Shown: positions 18,086 to 26,974, numbered from the stretch's first letter. The stretch is 64,000 bases of DNA from JACRCT01 sp049841135 (GCA_049841135.1 JASGHK010000001.1:434001-498000); one strand, 5' to 3'. Program-made: numbers and translations. Notes: generated by a model not told the origin, from the letters alone.

Positions 18086-19018
18086 CTAGGGCCCCGTCGG
18101 CGACGGGAGCGTCTCGGCCTCGAGCGAGCGCCGCCCTTCCGGCAAGTGGAAGTGCAGCGTCTCGCCGCGCAGGAGGTAGTGGACGCGGTCGCCCAGCCCC
18201 GCCTTGCCGACCTCCTGCCAGAACTCGTCGATGGAGGACTTGAACAGCGGGTAGTCGTCGAAGTGCACCGGCACCGCGAGCTTGGGATCGACGATGCGCA
18301 GGGCCTCGACGCCCTGCGCCGCGTCGAGGGTGACCAGCACCCCCAGCACCCGGGCCCCGCCCAGGTGCAGCACCGCGAGGTCGATGCCCGGGAAGCGCCG
18401 GGGAATCTCGCGGAGCGCCTCGTGCACCAGCGTGTCGCCGCTGAAGTAGACCCGCAGCCGGCCGCCATGCCCATCGGTGAAGTCGAGCACGCTGCCCATG
18501 GTGGGCGGCAGGAGCCTGGAGAAGAGGCGCGGCCCGTGCTGGGCGGGGACCGAGGTGACCCGCAGCCGGTGGTCGCCGCGCGAGAACGAGAGCGACTCCC
18601 AGGTCTCGAGCGGCTCGGTCCGGGTGAAGCCCTTGCCCGCCAGGCGCCGGGCCGCGTGCGGCGTGGTCACGATGGGCACGTCCTTGGCCAGGTCGCGCTC
18701 GACGGTCCGGTCGAAGTGGTCTTCGTGCAGGTGGGAGAGGACCACCAGGTCGGCGTCGGGGAGCGAGGCCAACTCCACCGCGGGGTTGGTCAGGCGCGGC
18801 GCGGACAGGCCCCAGCCGAAGTGGGCGAGGTCGCCGCGGTGAAGGAAGTTCGGGTCGGTCAGGACCGTGAAGCCGCCCAGGCGCAGCAGGGTCGTGGCTG
18901 TGCCCACGAACAGCAGCGAGCCGTCCCGCAAGGGCGAGAGCGGCCCGTCCGACGAGAGATTCGAGGTTCCTGGACACGTCGCTGCCTCCCCTGCTCCCCG
19001 AACGTTAGGGACGAGCAA
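18086..19018 (-). CDS. Metallo-beta-lactamase-fold hydrolase, UlaG-like
   Basis: Up to 310 residues. The MBL metal motif is HLHEDH (near residue 95), and further metal ligands sit in the QHGPR, SGDT and HFD segments. The pattern fits the UlaG/NAPE-PLD-like group of MBL-fold hydrolases; the substrate is not known. The only in-frame initiation codon upstream of the domain is a TTG at 19018 without a clear Shine-Dalgarno, so the start is uncertain and the first 30 residues may be untranslated or damaged. Confidence 0.8.
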   Translation of the reverse strand: MLVPNVRGAGEAATCPGTSNLSSDGPLSPLRDGSLLFVGTATTLLRLGGFTVLTDPNFLHRGDLAHFGWGLSAPRLTNPAVELASLPDADLVVLSHLHEDHFDRTVERDLAKDVPIVTTPHAARRLAGKGFTRTEPLETWESLSFSRGDHRLRVTSVPAQHGPRLFSRLLPPTMGSVLDFTDGHGGRLRVYFSGDTLVHEALREIPRRFPGIDLAVLHLGGARVLGVLVTLDAAQGVEALRIVDPKLAVPVHFDDYPLFKSSIDEFWQEVGKAGLGDRVHYLLRGETLHFHLPEGRRSLEAETLPSPTGP

Positions 19019-19054
19019 GAGAGGCAGCGCGATGGCGCGAAGAGGTCGGTGCGG

Positions 19055-19594
19055 CTACGGCTTGGGCGCCTCGCCCGGGATCTTGACGATGCGGACGGCG
19101 GCCTCGTTGGCGCGCTCGAAGACGTCTGCTCCGTCAGCCTTCAGGTTCATCTGGAAGCGGTCGAGCGTCTTGCCCGCCTTGTCCTGGACGAGGATGGTCA
19201 TCGCTACCGCCTCGCCGGCCTTGGCGGCGATGAGGTTCACGTGGCGCGGCGCGTCGAGGCTGGCGAGCACCGCGTCCATGCTGGTGTCCTCGCCGCTGCC
19301 CAGGACGAGGCCCTGGCGCTTGTTCTCGATGAAGACCTTGACCTCGTCGGCGCACATCACCTGCTTCTTGTTGAGCTCGAACAGGCGGTTGCACAGCGTC
19401 TGCTCGAACACTGCCGGGGCCGCGCAGCCCTCGAGCTCCTGCGGGATGTCCACCGGCTGGAGCGCCAGGCGGATGGGGTTGGCGACCTCGACCGTCTCCG
19501 GCTTGGAGTCGGCCTTGGTGGAGCCCCCGCTGGTGGCGCAGGACGAGAGCAGGAGCGTCGCGGTGGCGGCGAGGACGATGGGGAGGGTCTTCAC
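19055..19594 (-). CDS. Putative lipoprotein coupled to a TlpA-like thioredoxin
   Basis: 179 residues. The GTG at 19594 overlaps the stop of the upstream gene (GTGA), with GGAGAG in front. Lipobox LLSSC sets Cys19 as the acylation site. The mature protein is soluble, mixed alpha/beta, with three cysteines that might form disulfides in the periplasm. I do not recognise the family. Tight coupling to a thioredoxin-like gene suggests it could be a redox partner or substrate; this is an inference from position only. Confidence 0.75.
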   Translation of the reverse strand: MKTLPIVLAATATLLLSSCATSGGSTKADSKPETVEVANPIRLALQPVDIPQELEGCAAPAVFEQTLCNRLFELNKKQVMCADEVKVFIENKRQGLVLGSGEDTSMDAVLASLDAPRHVNLIAAKAGEAVAMTILVQDKAGKTLDRFQMNLKADGADVFERANEAAVRIVKIPGEAPKP

Positions 19595-20307
19595 TTCTTG
19601 CTCTCCTTCTTCTTGGTCTTCGGGGCGTTCTTCTTGCCCTCTGCCGGCTTCTTGCCGTCCTTCTCGGGCGCGGCGGTCTCGGGCTTGGCGGCGGCCGGCT
19701 CCTCGCCCGTCACGGTGACGGGGGTCAGCGGAACGCCGAGCTTCTTCTGGATGGTCTCGGTGAGGGCCTTGGAGATCTCGCTGCTGTAGCCGCGGCTGAC
19801 GAAGCCGATCTTCCCGGCCCTGTCGACCAGGAAGACGCTGGGCAGCGGCACCTTGTTGCCCAGGTAGCGGCGGGCGACGAAGTTGAACTGGTCCTTGACC
19901 ACCGGGAAGCTGACCTTCTCCTCCTTGAGGATCTCCCCGACCAGCTTCTGGCCCTCCGCCTCGCTGTCGATGGCCACGCCGATGATACGCAGGCCGTTGC
20001 CCTTGTAGGTCTCGTGCATCTTCTGCAGCCAGGGCATCTCCTTGCGGCACGGCTTGCAGTAGCTGGCCATGAAGGAGACGAGGATCAGCTTGGCGCCGGT
20101 GTCCTCGCTGTCCTCGCCCACGAGCAGCATCGTCCCCGCGCGCGGCTGGGCGGCGGCCTCTGCGTTGTAGGTCGGGAGCGTGAAGCCCGGGGCCTCCGCG
20201 CCTTCGCCCGGCAGCTCCTCGTCCGCGGGCTCGCCCGCCCAGGACACCATGGGGACCGCCAGGAGAACCGCCACGCAGGATGCCAGCAACCACCGATGCA
20301 TACCCAC
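19591..20307 (-). CDS. Periplasmic TlpA/ResA-like thioredoxin-fold protein
   Basis: 238 residues: a signal peptide (1-24), a redoxin/AhpC-TSA-like domain with the redox pair C84-K-P-C87 in the usual YCKPCRKEMP context, and a cis-Pro loop (VPLPSVFLVD). The last 45 residues are a Lys/Glu/Ala/Pro-rich low-complexity tail. Members of this family reduce disulfides of exported proteins, for example in cytochrome c maturation. The tail is unusual; the same Lys-rich style is seen in the small protein at 50956. Confidence 0.85.
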   Translation of the reverse strand: MGMHRWLLASCVAVLLAVPMVSWAGEPADEELPGEGAEAPGFTLPTYNAEAAAQPRAGTMLLVGEDSEDTGAKLILVSFMASYCKPCRKEMPWLQKMHETYKGNGLRIIGVAIDSEAEGQKLVGEILKEEKVSFPVVKDQFNFVARRYLGNKVPLPSVFLVDRAGKIGFVSRGYSSEISKALTETIQKKLGVPLTPVTVTGEEPAAAKPETAAPEKDGKKPAEGKKNAPKTKKKESKK

Positions 20308-20382
20308 CTCGTCTTCCGCTTCAGTGAACCTCGCCGACGCCGCCCAGGCCTTCCGCCGGGACGCGGCGGCGGCTTGCGTTCT

Positions 20383-21232
20383 TCATCTCCCCGCCACGAC
20401 CCGCCCCAGCGGCTGGCCGACGCGAACGGAGCCACCCTCGACGAGGGAAGCATCGAGCGTCACCTTGCCGGGCTCGAAGAGCAGGATCACGGTGGACCCG
20501 AGCTCGAACACCCCAGCCTTCGCCTTTCCTGACCGGGACGGGCCGCTCGTAGCGCCGGCGCGAGGCCCCGCGCCCGGCGTGCGTCACCACGTCGTCATAG
20601 CTGGCGCGGATGCGGCCGACGCACATGGCCCCGACCTTGACCACCGCGACCCGGCCGGCGGCCGTCGAGAGGAAGGTCACCAGCCGCTCGTTGGTGCAGA
20701 ACAGCTCCGGCACGTACCGCACGCCCAGCCGGTTGACCGGCCACAGCTCGCCCGGGACGTAGCTGTAGCCCTCCACCTGGCCGGACAGCGGCGAGTGGAT
20801 CCGGTGGTAGTCGCGCGGGGCGAGGTAGAGCGTCAGGTAGGCGCCGCCCTCGAAGGCGCGTCCGTCCGCGGGATCGCTGAGCAGCCCGGCGAGCGTGTAG
20901 TGGCTGCCCTTGGCCTGGACGAGGCTGCCGCCCTCGGCCGTGCCGACCGCGGCAACGCGCGCATCGACGGGCGAGACGACCACTTCCTCGCCCGCGGCAA
21001 TGGGCCGGGCGCCCGGCTTGAGCCGCCGGGTGAAGAACTCCTCGAAGGTGGCGTACTCGGAGACGGAGAGCTCCGCCTCCTCGGCGCGCACCTTGAAGGC
21101 CGCCACGAAGGCGCGCATGGCGAGGTGGTGGGCGCGGGGTGGAGCAGGCGCGCGGGCGGCGTCGCCGACGACCCGGCTGATGGCCGAGCGCGGCAGGAGG
21201 GACAGGGCTTTGAGTAGAGAGCGTTCGAGCAC
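20383..21232 (-). CDS. psd: Phosphatidylserine decarboxylase proenzyme, frameshifted just before the LGST site
   Basis: 282 residues when one extra base near 20515-20523 is removed. Psd makes phosphatidylethanolamine from phosphatidylserine in the inner membrane. Motifs in order: FFTRRLKPGARPI, VSPVDARV, the YLAPRDYHRIHSP block, YVPGELWPVN, then after the frameshift FELGST (self-cleavage at Gly-Ser yields the pyruvoyl group) and ILLFEPGKV. The GTG at 21232 is 6 bases after the stop of the lipoprotein gene. Because the break would remove the catalytic serine from an important enzyme, an assembly error is far more likely than a real mutation. Confidence 0.88.
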
Positions 21233-21238
21233 GGCGGG

Positions 21239-22105
21239 CTAGCGCGGGGTGACGTCGTTGAGGTTGGTGTTCTGCTTGGGCGTGACGTCGTTCATGCCCT
21301 GGTTCTGCTTGGGCGTGGCGTCCTGGAGGTTCGCCGAGTTGCGCTCGGAGGGCGGGGCCGCCGCGGCAGGCGCCGGAGCAGGCTTGACGCCGGCCTTCTC
21401 GTCTTCCTCGGTCATCGGGACGAGCTTGCCGTCCACCATCTTGTACTTCGTTGGGGCGAGCTCGGCGTTGCTGCGGATGGCGCCGACGCGGCCTTCCACC
21501 AGCAGCACCGAGTTGCTCACGAAGCTGGGGAAGTCCTGGCGGCAGCCCATCAGGTCGCGAAGCCCCCACACCTGCCCGCCGGAGACGCCGCCGACGACCG
21601 CGTCGTTCTTGTACTCGAAGCAGCGGCCGAACCAGTTGGTGAAGTCCCGCTGGGCCATTCCGACGGCCGGCTCCTTGGGCCCTGCGTCGGGGCCATTGGC
21701 GACGGCGACCGGCTCGTCGGTGCCCGCGTCGTGCGGCACGGTGTGGAAGACGATTCCCGAGGGGTCCGCCTGGCCAGCCTTCTTGGCCTGCTCGATCTTG
21801 GCCTGGAGGTCGGCCTCCTCCATCTTGGCCGCCGCGCGTCCCGTCTGGATCTCGTCCAGGAGCGTCTGGGCGCTGGTGGCGTCGAGGCTCTTGGCGTCGA
21901 CCGCCCGGAGCAGGTCCATGATCTCCTGGGCCTCAGGCGCCAAGAAGGCCTTGTTCCGCTTCTCGCGCAGCAGCTCGATCCACATCGTGCGCGCCTGGAA
22001 GTACTCCTTGGAGGGCTGAGCCTTCTCCTTCTTGCAGCCCGTCAAGGCCAGCCCCAGGCACAGCCCAAGCGCCATCAGCAGCGGGAAGACACGGATTTTT
22101 TGCAT
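21239..22105 (-). CDS. Putative lipoprotein with C-terminal 11-residue repeats
   Basis: 288 residues from the ATG at 22105; an upstream start at 22159 would put the signal peptide 18 residues in, so the shorter form is preferred. Lipobox LALTGC. A helical, charged region (about 25-110) could form a coiled coil, and an alpha/beta segment with a Cys pair follows. The C-terminus is Pro/Ala-rich and ends in three copies of a D-V/A-T-P-K/R element at 11-residue spacing. No family recognised. It precedes psd closely and is probably cotranscribed with it. Confidence 0.75.
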   Translation of the reverse strand: MQKIRVFPLLMALGLCLGLALTGCKKEKAQPSKEYFQARTMWIELLREKRNKAFLAPEAQEIMDLLRAVDAKSLDATSAQTLLDEIQTGRAAAKMEEADLQAKIEQAKKAGQADPSGIVFHTVPHDAGTDEPVAVANGPDAGPKEPAVGMAQRDFTNWFGRCFEYKNDAVVGGVSGGQVWGLRDLMGCRQDFPSFVSNSVLLVEGRVGAIRSNAELAPTKYKMVDGKLVPMTEEDEKAGVKPAPAPAAAAPPSERNSANLQDATPKQNQGMNDVTPKQNTNLNDVTPR

Positions 22106-22162
22106 GGTGACGGGAGGATAGCCGGTGCGCGGCCGGTGGAGCAACGGCGGCGAGAGCACGCC

Positions 22163-22894
22163 CTAGACGCCCAGGAACAGGCGCTTGCCGAAGTTGAGCG
22201 CGAGGTCGGCGTCGAAGATCTTCTGGGCCGAGGTCTCGATGTCGTATTCGACGCGGTGGTACTCGACGGTGCGCGCGTCCGAGTCGTGGATGACGAAGCA
22301 GGCGCGGTTGTCGTAGTCGCGCGGCTGGCCGACGCTGCCCACGCTGATCATGTACTTGTAGCCGCGCCGGATGCCGAACTTCTGCGCGACCACGTCGTTG
22401 ACCTCGCCGTTGCCAATCGCGAACGCCTTGCACAGGTGCGAGTGGCCGATGAAGGTCACCTCGGGCAGGTACTCGACGTGCGGCATCAGCTCGCGCGCCT
22501 GCTCGAGGGCGAAGATGTACTCGTAGGCCCGCGGGTCGATCGGCGAGCCGTGGCAGAACCCGATGTCGCCGATGCGGTAGGTGAAGGGCAGGCTCTTGAG
22601 CCAGGCCATGTGGGCCGGCTCGATGACCGAGGCGCACCAGTCGAGCGCATGCCGCGCCGCGTCGTAGTAGAAGCTGTAGTCCATCCGCCCCGAGACGGCC
22701 GCGTCGTGGTTGCCGAGCAGCGTCACCTCGGCCAGGTTGCGCACGATGGCACAGCAGGGGTTGGGGCTGGCGCCGTAGCCGACCACGTCACCGAGGCAGA
22801 CGACCCGGTCGACCCGGGCCTTCTCGATGACCTTCACCACTTCGGTCAGCGCTTCGATGTTGGAGTGGACGTCGCTGATGACCGCGATGCGCAT
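22163..22894 (-). CDS. Calcineurin-like metallophosphoesterase (YfcE/DUF-type)
   Basis: 243 residues with all metal motifs: DVHSN (residue 8), GDVVGYG (35), GNHD (62), CHGSP (113) and GHSH (149). The compact length and lack of signal peptide place it with cytoplasmic diadenosine-tetraphosphatase-like or YfcE-like phosphodiesterases. The substrate cannot be read from sequence. The ATG at 22894 lies 57 bases from the tRNA gene. Confidence 0.9.
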   Translation of the reverse strand: MRIAVISDVHSNIEALTEVVKVIEKARVDRVVCLGDVVGYGASPNPCCAIVRNLAEVTLLGNHDAAVSGRMDYSFYYDAARHALDWCASVIEPAHMAWLKSLPFTYRIGDIGFCHGSPIDPRAYEYIFALEQARELMPHVEYLPEVTFIGHSHLCKAFAIGNGEVNDVVAQKFGIRRGYKYMISVGSVGQPRDYDNRACFVIHDSDARTVEYHRVEYDIETSAQKIFDADLALNFGKRLFLGV

Positions 22895-22951
22895 CTGGAC
22901 CTCAAGCGCTTGGGTAACGACGTCCTTTCGTTGCTGCTACGGTCCTGCGTG

Positions 22952-23025
22952 TGGCGAGGGGCGGACTCGAACCGCCGACCTGCGGATTATGAGACCGCCG
23001 CTCTAACCAGTTGAGCTACCTCGCC
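22952..23025 (-). tRNA. tRNA with CAT anticodon (elongator Met, or Ile2 if lysidine-modified)
   Basis: Cloverleaf: acceptor GGCGAGG/CCTCGCC, D-arm GCTC/GAGC, anticodon loop CTCATAA (CAT), T-arm GGCGG-TTCGAGT-CCGCC, discriminator A. The anticodon stem has a T-T mismatch at its loop end. CCA is not encoded. It lacks the initiator-type mismatched 1-72 pair. The overall sequence is closest to elongator tRNA-Met, but tRNA-Ile2 cannot be excluded without a tRNA-specific model. Confidence 0.9.
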
Positions 23026-23444
23026 GAACTGCCTCGTTCAAAGGGCGGCGGACTATAGGAAAACGTGCAGCGCGCTGTCAACTTTCTCGTGGAGCAAGTG
23101 ACCTTTTGCCCTGGTATCGAGCCAGGTGCGGAGCGAGCCGACTGGCGGAGAGCACCGCCCTCTATTAGCGCCAAGGTCGCCAAGGGGCCAAGGTCGCCAA
23201 GAACTGCTTTGGGCTCGCGGGGATTCCTCGCCTGCGCAAGCACCGGCCTCCGTTCTTGCGCACCACCTATCAACGCAACGACTTGTATTTGCTAGACAAA
23301 AAGCCCAGAGCTCTTGCGCGGCAGGTCGAGGCATGCTACAAGCCGCAGCCTCTCGAAGCTGGGACTTCGGACTTTTTTTTGACAAGCCCGGGAAGGCGGG
23401 CATCCTCGTAGCTGCCTGTAGCACTCCGTTGCGAGGAGGGTCCG
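23026..23444. other. Intergenic region, 419 bp, with a 14-bp direct repeat
   Basis: No gene is recognisable between the tRNA and the RHH gene. Two exact copies of CCAAGGTCGCCAAG lie at 23171-23184 and 23188-23201, 17 bp apart start to start. A T-tract leading to TTGACA at 23379-23384 could be a -35 box for the RHH gene, but only a poor -10 lies 17-18 bases downstream. The AT-richer stretch at 23270-23310 differs from its surroundings. Confidence 0.4.
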
Positions 23445-23642
23445 ATGATGAAGGACGTCGACGAGGTCGCCACTCACGTGCTGGTTCCGGTGAGCATTGC
23501 CGAGCGGCTTCGGGAGTTGGCGCGCAAGACGCGGGTGACGCAGAGCGAGTACCTGCGCGAGGCGGTGGCAGACCTCCTGGTCAAGTACCAGGCGGTGGTC
23601 GCCGGGAGCGAGCAGAACAAGGGCAATGGGACGCATGGCTAG
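23445..23642 (+). CDS. Ribbon-helix-helix (CopG-like) DNA-binding protein
   Basis: 65 residues. It shows the RHH pattern: a beta strand (THVLVPVSI), helix A (AERLRELARKT), the turn, and helix B (TQSEYLREAVADLLVKY). Such proteins dimerise and bind operators through the strand pair; many are antitoxins. GAGGAGGG lies 6-7 bases before the ATG. The next gene overlaps its 3' end, which would suit a two-gene regulator-partner unit, although the partner does not look like a known toxin. Confidence 0.8.
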   Translation: MMKDVDEVATHVLVPVSIAERLRELARKTRVTQSEYLREAVADLLVKYQAVVAGSEQNKGNGTHG

Positions 23643-23931
23643 CCGACCCCAGAGGACGACGGTCGTGAAGGCAGAAGCGCCTATCGTTGCAGCCGCGCCT
23701 GCCGCCAAGACCCGCATGGCCGCCTGGGATCAGGTCTCGCCGGGCGAGCTGGCGTTCGACTTCACGACGCCGTCCGAGCCCAAGTCCGCTTCTTCGGTCG
23801 ACTGGACCTCGAAGGACCGGGCCAGCGTGAAGGAAGCCATCATCCGCTGGCTCGAAGAGCAGATTCTGAAAGACGGGGCGCGGTCGTCGCCCCGTCTCCC
23901 CTTCCCCGCCTCGTCCGTTGCGCCTGGCTAG
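23626..23931 (+). CDS. Hypothetical protein overlapping the RHH gene
   Basis: 101 residues from the ATG at 23626, or 98 from the ATG at 23635 whose context ATGGCTAG contains the RHH stop codon. The N-terminal half is Ala/Thr-rich and probably disordered. The C-terminal half has one clear amphipathic helix (VKEAIIRWLEEQIL). There is no signal peptide, membrane span or toxin motif. It ends at 23931, overlapping the end of the convergent membrane-protein gene by 4 bases. Moderately supported by codon use and by overlap with the RHH gene. Confidence 0.55.
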   Translation: MGRMASRPQRTTVVKAEAPIVAAAPAAKTRMAAWDQVSPGELAFDFTTPSEPKSASSVDWTSKDRASVKEAIIRWLEEQILKDGARSSPRLPFPASSVAPG

Positions 23932-25031
23932 GCCGCGGCCTTCGGTCCGCCCTCTTCGTCCTCGTCGTCGTCGGACGACGTCTGCCACAGGCTGCCGAAG
24001 CTGACGTGCCCGCGGACCAGGAAGTAGGCGCCGAAGAGCATCTGCTGCCCGGTCTGCGCCGCCCACACGAGCCAGGCGTACGCCACCACCGCTCCGTACT
24101 GCGCCGGCTCCGGGAAGAACAGCCGCATCCCCACGATGATCGCCCAGTGGAAGGTGCCCAGCATGGCCGGGCCCGCGGGGATCATCACGCCCGCCACCAG
24201 GATGCCCAGCACCGTGAAGGCGGCGATCAGCTCCAGCTGCAGGCCGAAGCCCAGCCGCGCCAGCATCGCCATGCCCACGCCGTTGATGCCCCAGTAGAAG
24301 ACGGTGAGCACGAAGAACAGGGCGATCTTCTTGCGGTCGGGCACCATCTTCAGCCCGCCGATGAACGCGTCGAGCATCCCCGCGAGCTTCTTGGCGAGCT
24401 TGGCGGAGACCTTGGAGAACACCTTCTCGGTCAGCCGCACCGCCCACTCGCGCTTGACGTAGGCGACGATGCAGAAGACGAGCAGCACGAAGAAGAACGC
24501 GAAGACGATCCACCCGCTCATGCGCGCCAGCGCCAGCGCGTCGGGGTCCTTGGTGGCCGGCTTGGAGAACAGCAGCGCCACGATGAGCACGATGGCCATG
24601 GCGATGCCGTCGATGACCCGCTCGACGACGATGGAGGCCAGGGCGGCGCTGCGGCGGATCTTCCCCTTCTCGGCGACGAGCAGCGGGCGGGCGAACTCGC
24701 CCAGGCGGAAGGGCATCGTCACCAGCGCCATGAAGCCGATGGCCGACGCGCTGTTGAGGCGCTGGAAGGTCGGCTTGCCGACCGGCTCGAGCAGGATTCC
24801 CCAGCGGTAGGTGCGGATGAAGTGGATGAGGGTGAGGAAGGCCAGGTAAGGCAGCAGCGCCCAGTAGTTGGCTGACTTGAGGCTCGCCCACAGCAGGTCG
24901 ACCTTCGAGCACGTGGCGGCCGTCTGGTCCGGGCTGCAGGGCACCTCGCCGCGCAGCGTCAGCCACACGAGCAGCACGCTGATGGCCAGCCCCGCCCCGA
25001 CCTTGAGCGCCTTGTTCGCGCCTTGCTTCAT
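23928..25031 (-). CDS. Lysylphosphatidylglycerol-synthase-type integral membrane protein (UPF0104)
   Basis: 367 residues, about eight transmembrane helices. The family signature is visible: RTYRWGILL near residue 75, then the FR-GE-ARP(L) segment and RVIDG near 140 that mark the pfam03706 flippase-like domain. There is no soluble MprF aminoacyl-transfer domain, so it more likely acts in lipid or polysaccharide translocation. The C-terminus is acidic. The ATG overlaps the stop of the PHP phosphatase gene (ATGA), consistent with an envelope-polysaccharide role for both. Confidence 0.88.
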   Translation of the reverse strand: MKQGANKALKVGAGLAISVLLVWLTLRGEVPCSPDQTAATCSKVDLLWASLKSANYWALLPYLAFLTLIHFIRTYRWGILLEPVGKPTFQRLNSASAIGFMALVTMPFRLGEFARPLLVAEKGKIRRSAALASIVVERVIDGIAMAIVLIVALLFSKPATKDPDALALARMSGWIVFAFFFVLLVFCIVAYVKREWAVRLTEKVFSKVSAKLAKKLAGMLDAFIGGLKMVPDRKKIALFFVLTVFYWGINGVGMAMLARLGFGLQLELIAAFTVLGILVAGVMIPAGPAMLGTFHWAIIVGMRLFFPEPAQYGAVVAYAWLVWAAQTGQQMLFGAYFLVRGHVSFGSLWQTSSDDDEDEEGGPKAAA

Positions 25032-25750
25032 GACAGTTCCTCACCTCGCAGGAGCCGCGCCGGGTTCTCGCCCAGGAGCCGCTCCAGCCCTGCCCTTCCG
25101 GCCCGCTTCTCCAGATCCTTGAGGCCCTCGCGCAGCCACTTCGCCGCGCTCTGCGCCTCGTGCACGTCGCTCGCGGCGATGCCGTACAGGTCCGCCTCGA
25201 GCAGCTTCTGCGCCGTCTTCTTGGCCTGCCGGCCGTACGTGCCCGCGAGGCTCCCCACGTCCAGCTGCAGCGTCGCGCCCAACCTCACCGCCTCCTGCGC
25301 TCGCGGCAGCTCCTGGAACTCGGCGCAGCGCTCCGGGTGGGCGAGGACCGGCTTGACGCCTTTGCGCGACAGCCGGAAGAGCAGGTCCGGCAAGGCCGGC
25401 ACCACGCTCTCGTACGGCGCCTCCACCAGCACATAGGCGCCCGGGCCGTAGTGCCGCCCCTGCCCCGACAGCTCGGCGGCGATGAACGCCTCGTCGAGCC
25501 GGTTCTCGGCGCCCAGCTGCAGCTCGAGCGGCACCCCTTCCTCTTCGAGCAGAGCCTGGACCTCGTCGCGCCGGGCCGCGCAGGCCTTGGCGTCGGCGAA
25601 CTGCGGCAGCGCGTGGGGCGTGCAGGCCACCGTCTTGAACCCCAGTGAAACCAGGAGCTTGGCGATGGCGACCGACCCCTGGGGATCCTTGGGGCCGTCA
25701 TCCACGCCGTACAGGAGGTGGCAGTGCAAGTCGGTGAACATGGGCGGCAA
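25028..25750 (-). CDS. PHP-domain phosphatase, CpsB/YwqE-like
   Basis: 240 residues (237 from a second ATG at 25741). The N-terminal metal motif D-L-H-C-H-L-x-x-G-V-D-D-G-P is typical of the CpsB/YwqE/Wzb-type PHP tyrosine phosphatases. Further metal ligands are CTPH, GAENR, AHPER and SDVHE. These enzymes dephosphorylate the tyrosine kinase that controls capsule or exopolysaccharide synthesis, although no kinase gene is nearby. Translationally coupled to the membrane protein downstream. Confidence 0.88.
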   Translation of the reverse strand: MPPMFTDLHCHLLYGVDDGPKDPQGSVAIAKLLVSLGFKTVACTPHALPQFADAKACAARRDEVQALLEEEGVPLELQLGAENRLDEAFIAAELSGQGRHYGPGAYVLVEAPYESVVPALPDLLFRLSRKGVKPVLAHPERCAEFQELPRAQEAVRLGATLQLDVGSLAGTYGRQAKKTAQKLLEADLYGIAASDVHEAQSAAKWLREGLKDLEKRAGRAGLERLLGENPARLLRGEELS

Positions 25751-25785
25751 AGGGCGCAGACCATACCTGCGGTGAGCCGCAGCGT

Positions 25786-26766
25786 CTACCGCCGCGGCGA
25801 GGGCGGCCGGTTGACCGGGTTTCGCGGCGGCTGACCCGAGAGCACGAGCAGCACGTCGCCGAGCGCCTTCTCGGCTTGCGCGACCCGGGTGCGCATCGTC
25901 GAGGTCCCGATGTGGGGAGCGAGCACCGCCCGCGGCGCGCTGAGCAGCCTTTCGTGCACGCGAGGCTCGTCCTCGTAGACGTCGATCCCCGCCGCGCCCA
26001 GATGCCCCGAATGCAGCGCCTCGGCGAGCGCCGCCTCGTCGACGATGGGCCCGCGCGCCGTGTTGACCAGGATGGCGCCCGACTTCATCCGCGCCAGCGC
26101 CCGGGCGTCGATGAGGTGCCGGGTCCCGGGGACGAGCGGGCAGTGCAGCGAGACGATGTCGCTGCGCTCGAGCAGCTCATCGAGCGAGACCCGCTCGACC
26201 CCCTCCATCGTCTTCGCGCCCGAAGCGTCGGGATCGGCCACCAGAACCCTCATCCTGAACGCCAGCGCCCGGGTCGCGACCGCCCGGCCGATGCGTCCCA
26301 GCCCGACGATACCCAGCGTCGCCCCCTCGAGCTGCAGGCCCAGGAAGTGCGTCGGCGTCCAGCCCTCCCAGGTCCCGGCGCGGAGCGCCTGCTCGGCTTC
26401 GGGGAGGCGGCGCGCGGCGGCGAGCATCAAGGCGAAGGCGCACTCGGCCGTCGCGTCGGTGACCACGTCGGGGGTGTTGGTGAGCCAGACCCCGGCGGCC
26501 TCGGCGGCCGCGAGGTCCATGTTGTTGAAGCCGACGGCGTAGTTGGCGACGACCTTGACCCGGCGGCAGCGATTGAAGAGCTCGGCGTCGATCTGGTCGG
26601 AGAGCAGCGATACCACTGCGTCGGCGTCTCGAGCCCCGCTGAGGAAGCGCTCGCGGGTGATGGGCCCGCTGGCCGGACCGGCCGACCACTCGACCTTTCC
26701 CTCGAGGATGGAGAGCGTCGGCTCCGGCAGCGGCCGGCTCAGGTACAGCCTAGGAAGCGTCCCCAT
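25786..26766 (-). CDS. D-isomer-specific 2-hydroxyacid dehydrogenase (glyoxylate/hydroxypyruvate reductase-like)
   Basis: 326 residues. The Rossmann motif GLGRIG is near residue 154, and the catalytic Arg lies in NTARGPIVDE, Glu in DVYEDEP and His in APHIGTST. The VGFNNMDL and TPDVVTDATAE segments favour the glyoxylate reductase/GyaR subgroup, which reduces glyoxylate or hydroxypyruvate with NAD(P)H. Residue VADPD after beta-2 suggests NAD over NADP, but this is not certain. The ATG overlaps the 3' end of yacG by 17 bases. Confidence 0.9.
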   Translation of the reverse strand: MGTLPRLYLSRPLPEPTLSILEGKVEWSAGPASGPITRERFLSGARDADAVVSLLSDQIDAELFNRCRRVKVVANYAVGFNNMDLAAAEAAGVWLTNTPDVVTDATAECAFALMLAAARRLPEAEQALRAGTWEGWTPTHFLGLQLEGATLGIVGLGRIGRAVATRALAFRMRVLVADPDASGAKTMEGVERVSLDELLERSDIVSLHCPLVPGTRHLIDARALARMKSGAILVNTARGPIVDEAALAEALHSGHLGAAGIDVYEDEPRVHERLLSAPRAVLAPHIGTSTMRTRVAQAEKALGDVLLVLSGQPPRNPVNRPPSPRR

Positions 26767-26974
26767 CGTCGTCCTTGTCCTTCGTTCCCGGCGGCGCCGC
26801 GGGGTCGGGCAGCGGCATCTCGTCCTCGTTCTCCTCGGGCCGCCCGGCGATGCGGTAGTCGCCGCCGAGCCACTTGCCCAGGTCGAGGAGCCGGCAGCGC
26901 GGCGAGCAGAACGGAAAGGCGTCGTTCGTCTTCGGGCCGGCGATCGTCTTCTTGCAGATGGGGCATTGCGCCAT
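26750..26974 (-). CDS. yacG: YacG-family zinc-binding DNA gyrase inhibitor
   Basis: 74 residues. C4-x2-C7 and C23-x3-C27 with the F-C-S-x-R-C-R-x-x-D-L-G-x-W signature define YacG, which in E. coli binds GyrB and sequesters gyrase. The C-terminal 30 residues are acidic and Pro-rich, longer than in E. coli. A purine-rich leader made of a 10-bp tandem repeat precedes the ATG. Confidence 0.92.
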   Translation of the reverse strand: MAQCPICKKTIAGPKTNDAFPFCSPRCRLLDLGKWLGGDYRIAGRPEENEDEMPLPDPAAPPGTKDKDDDGDAS

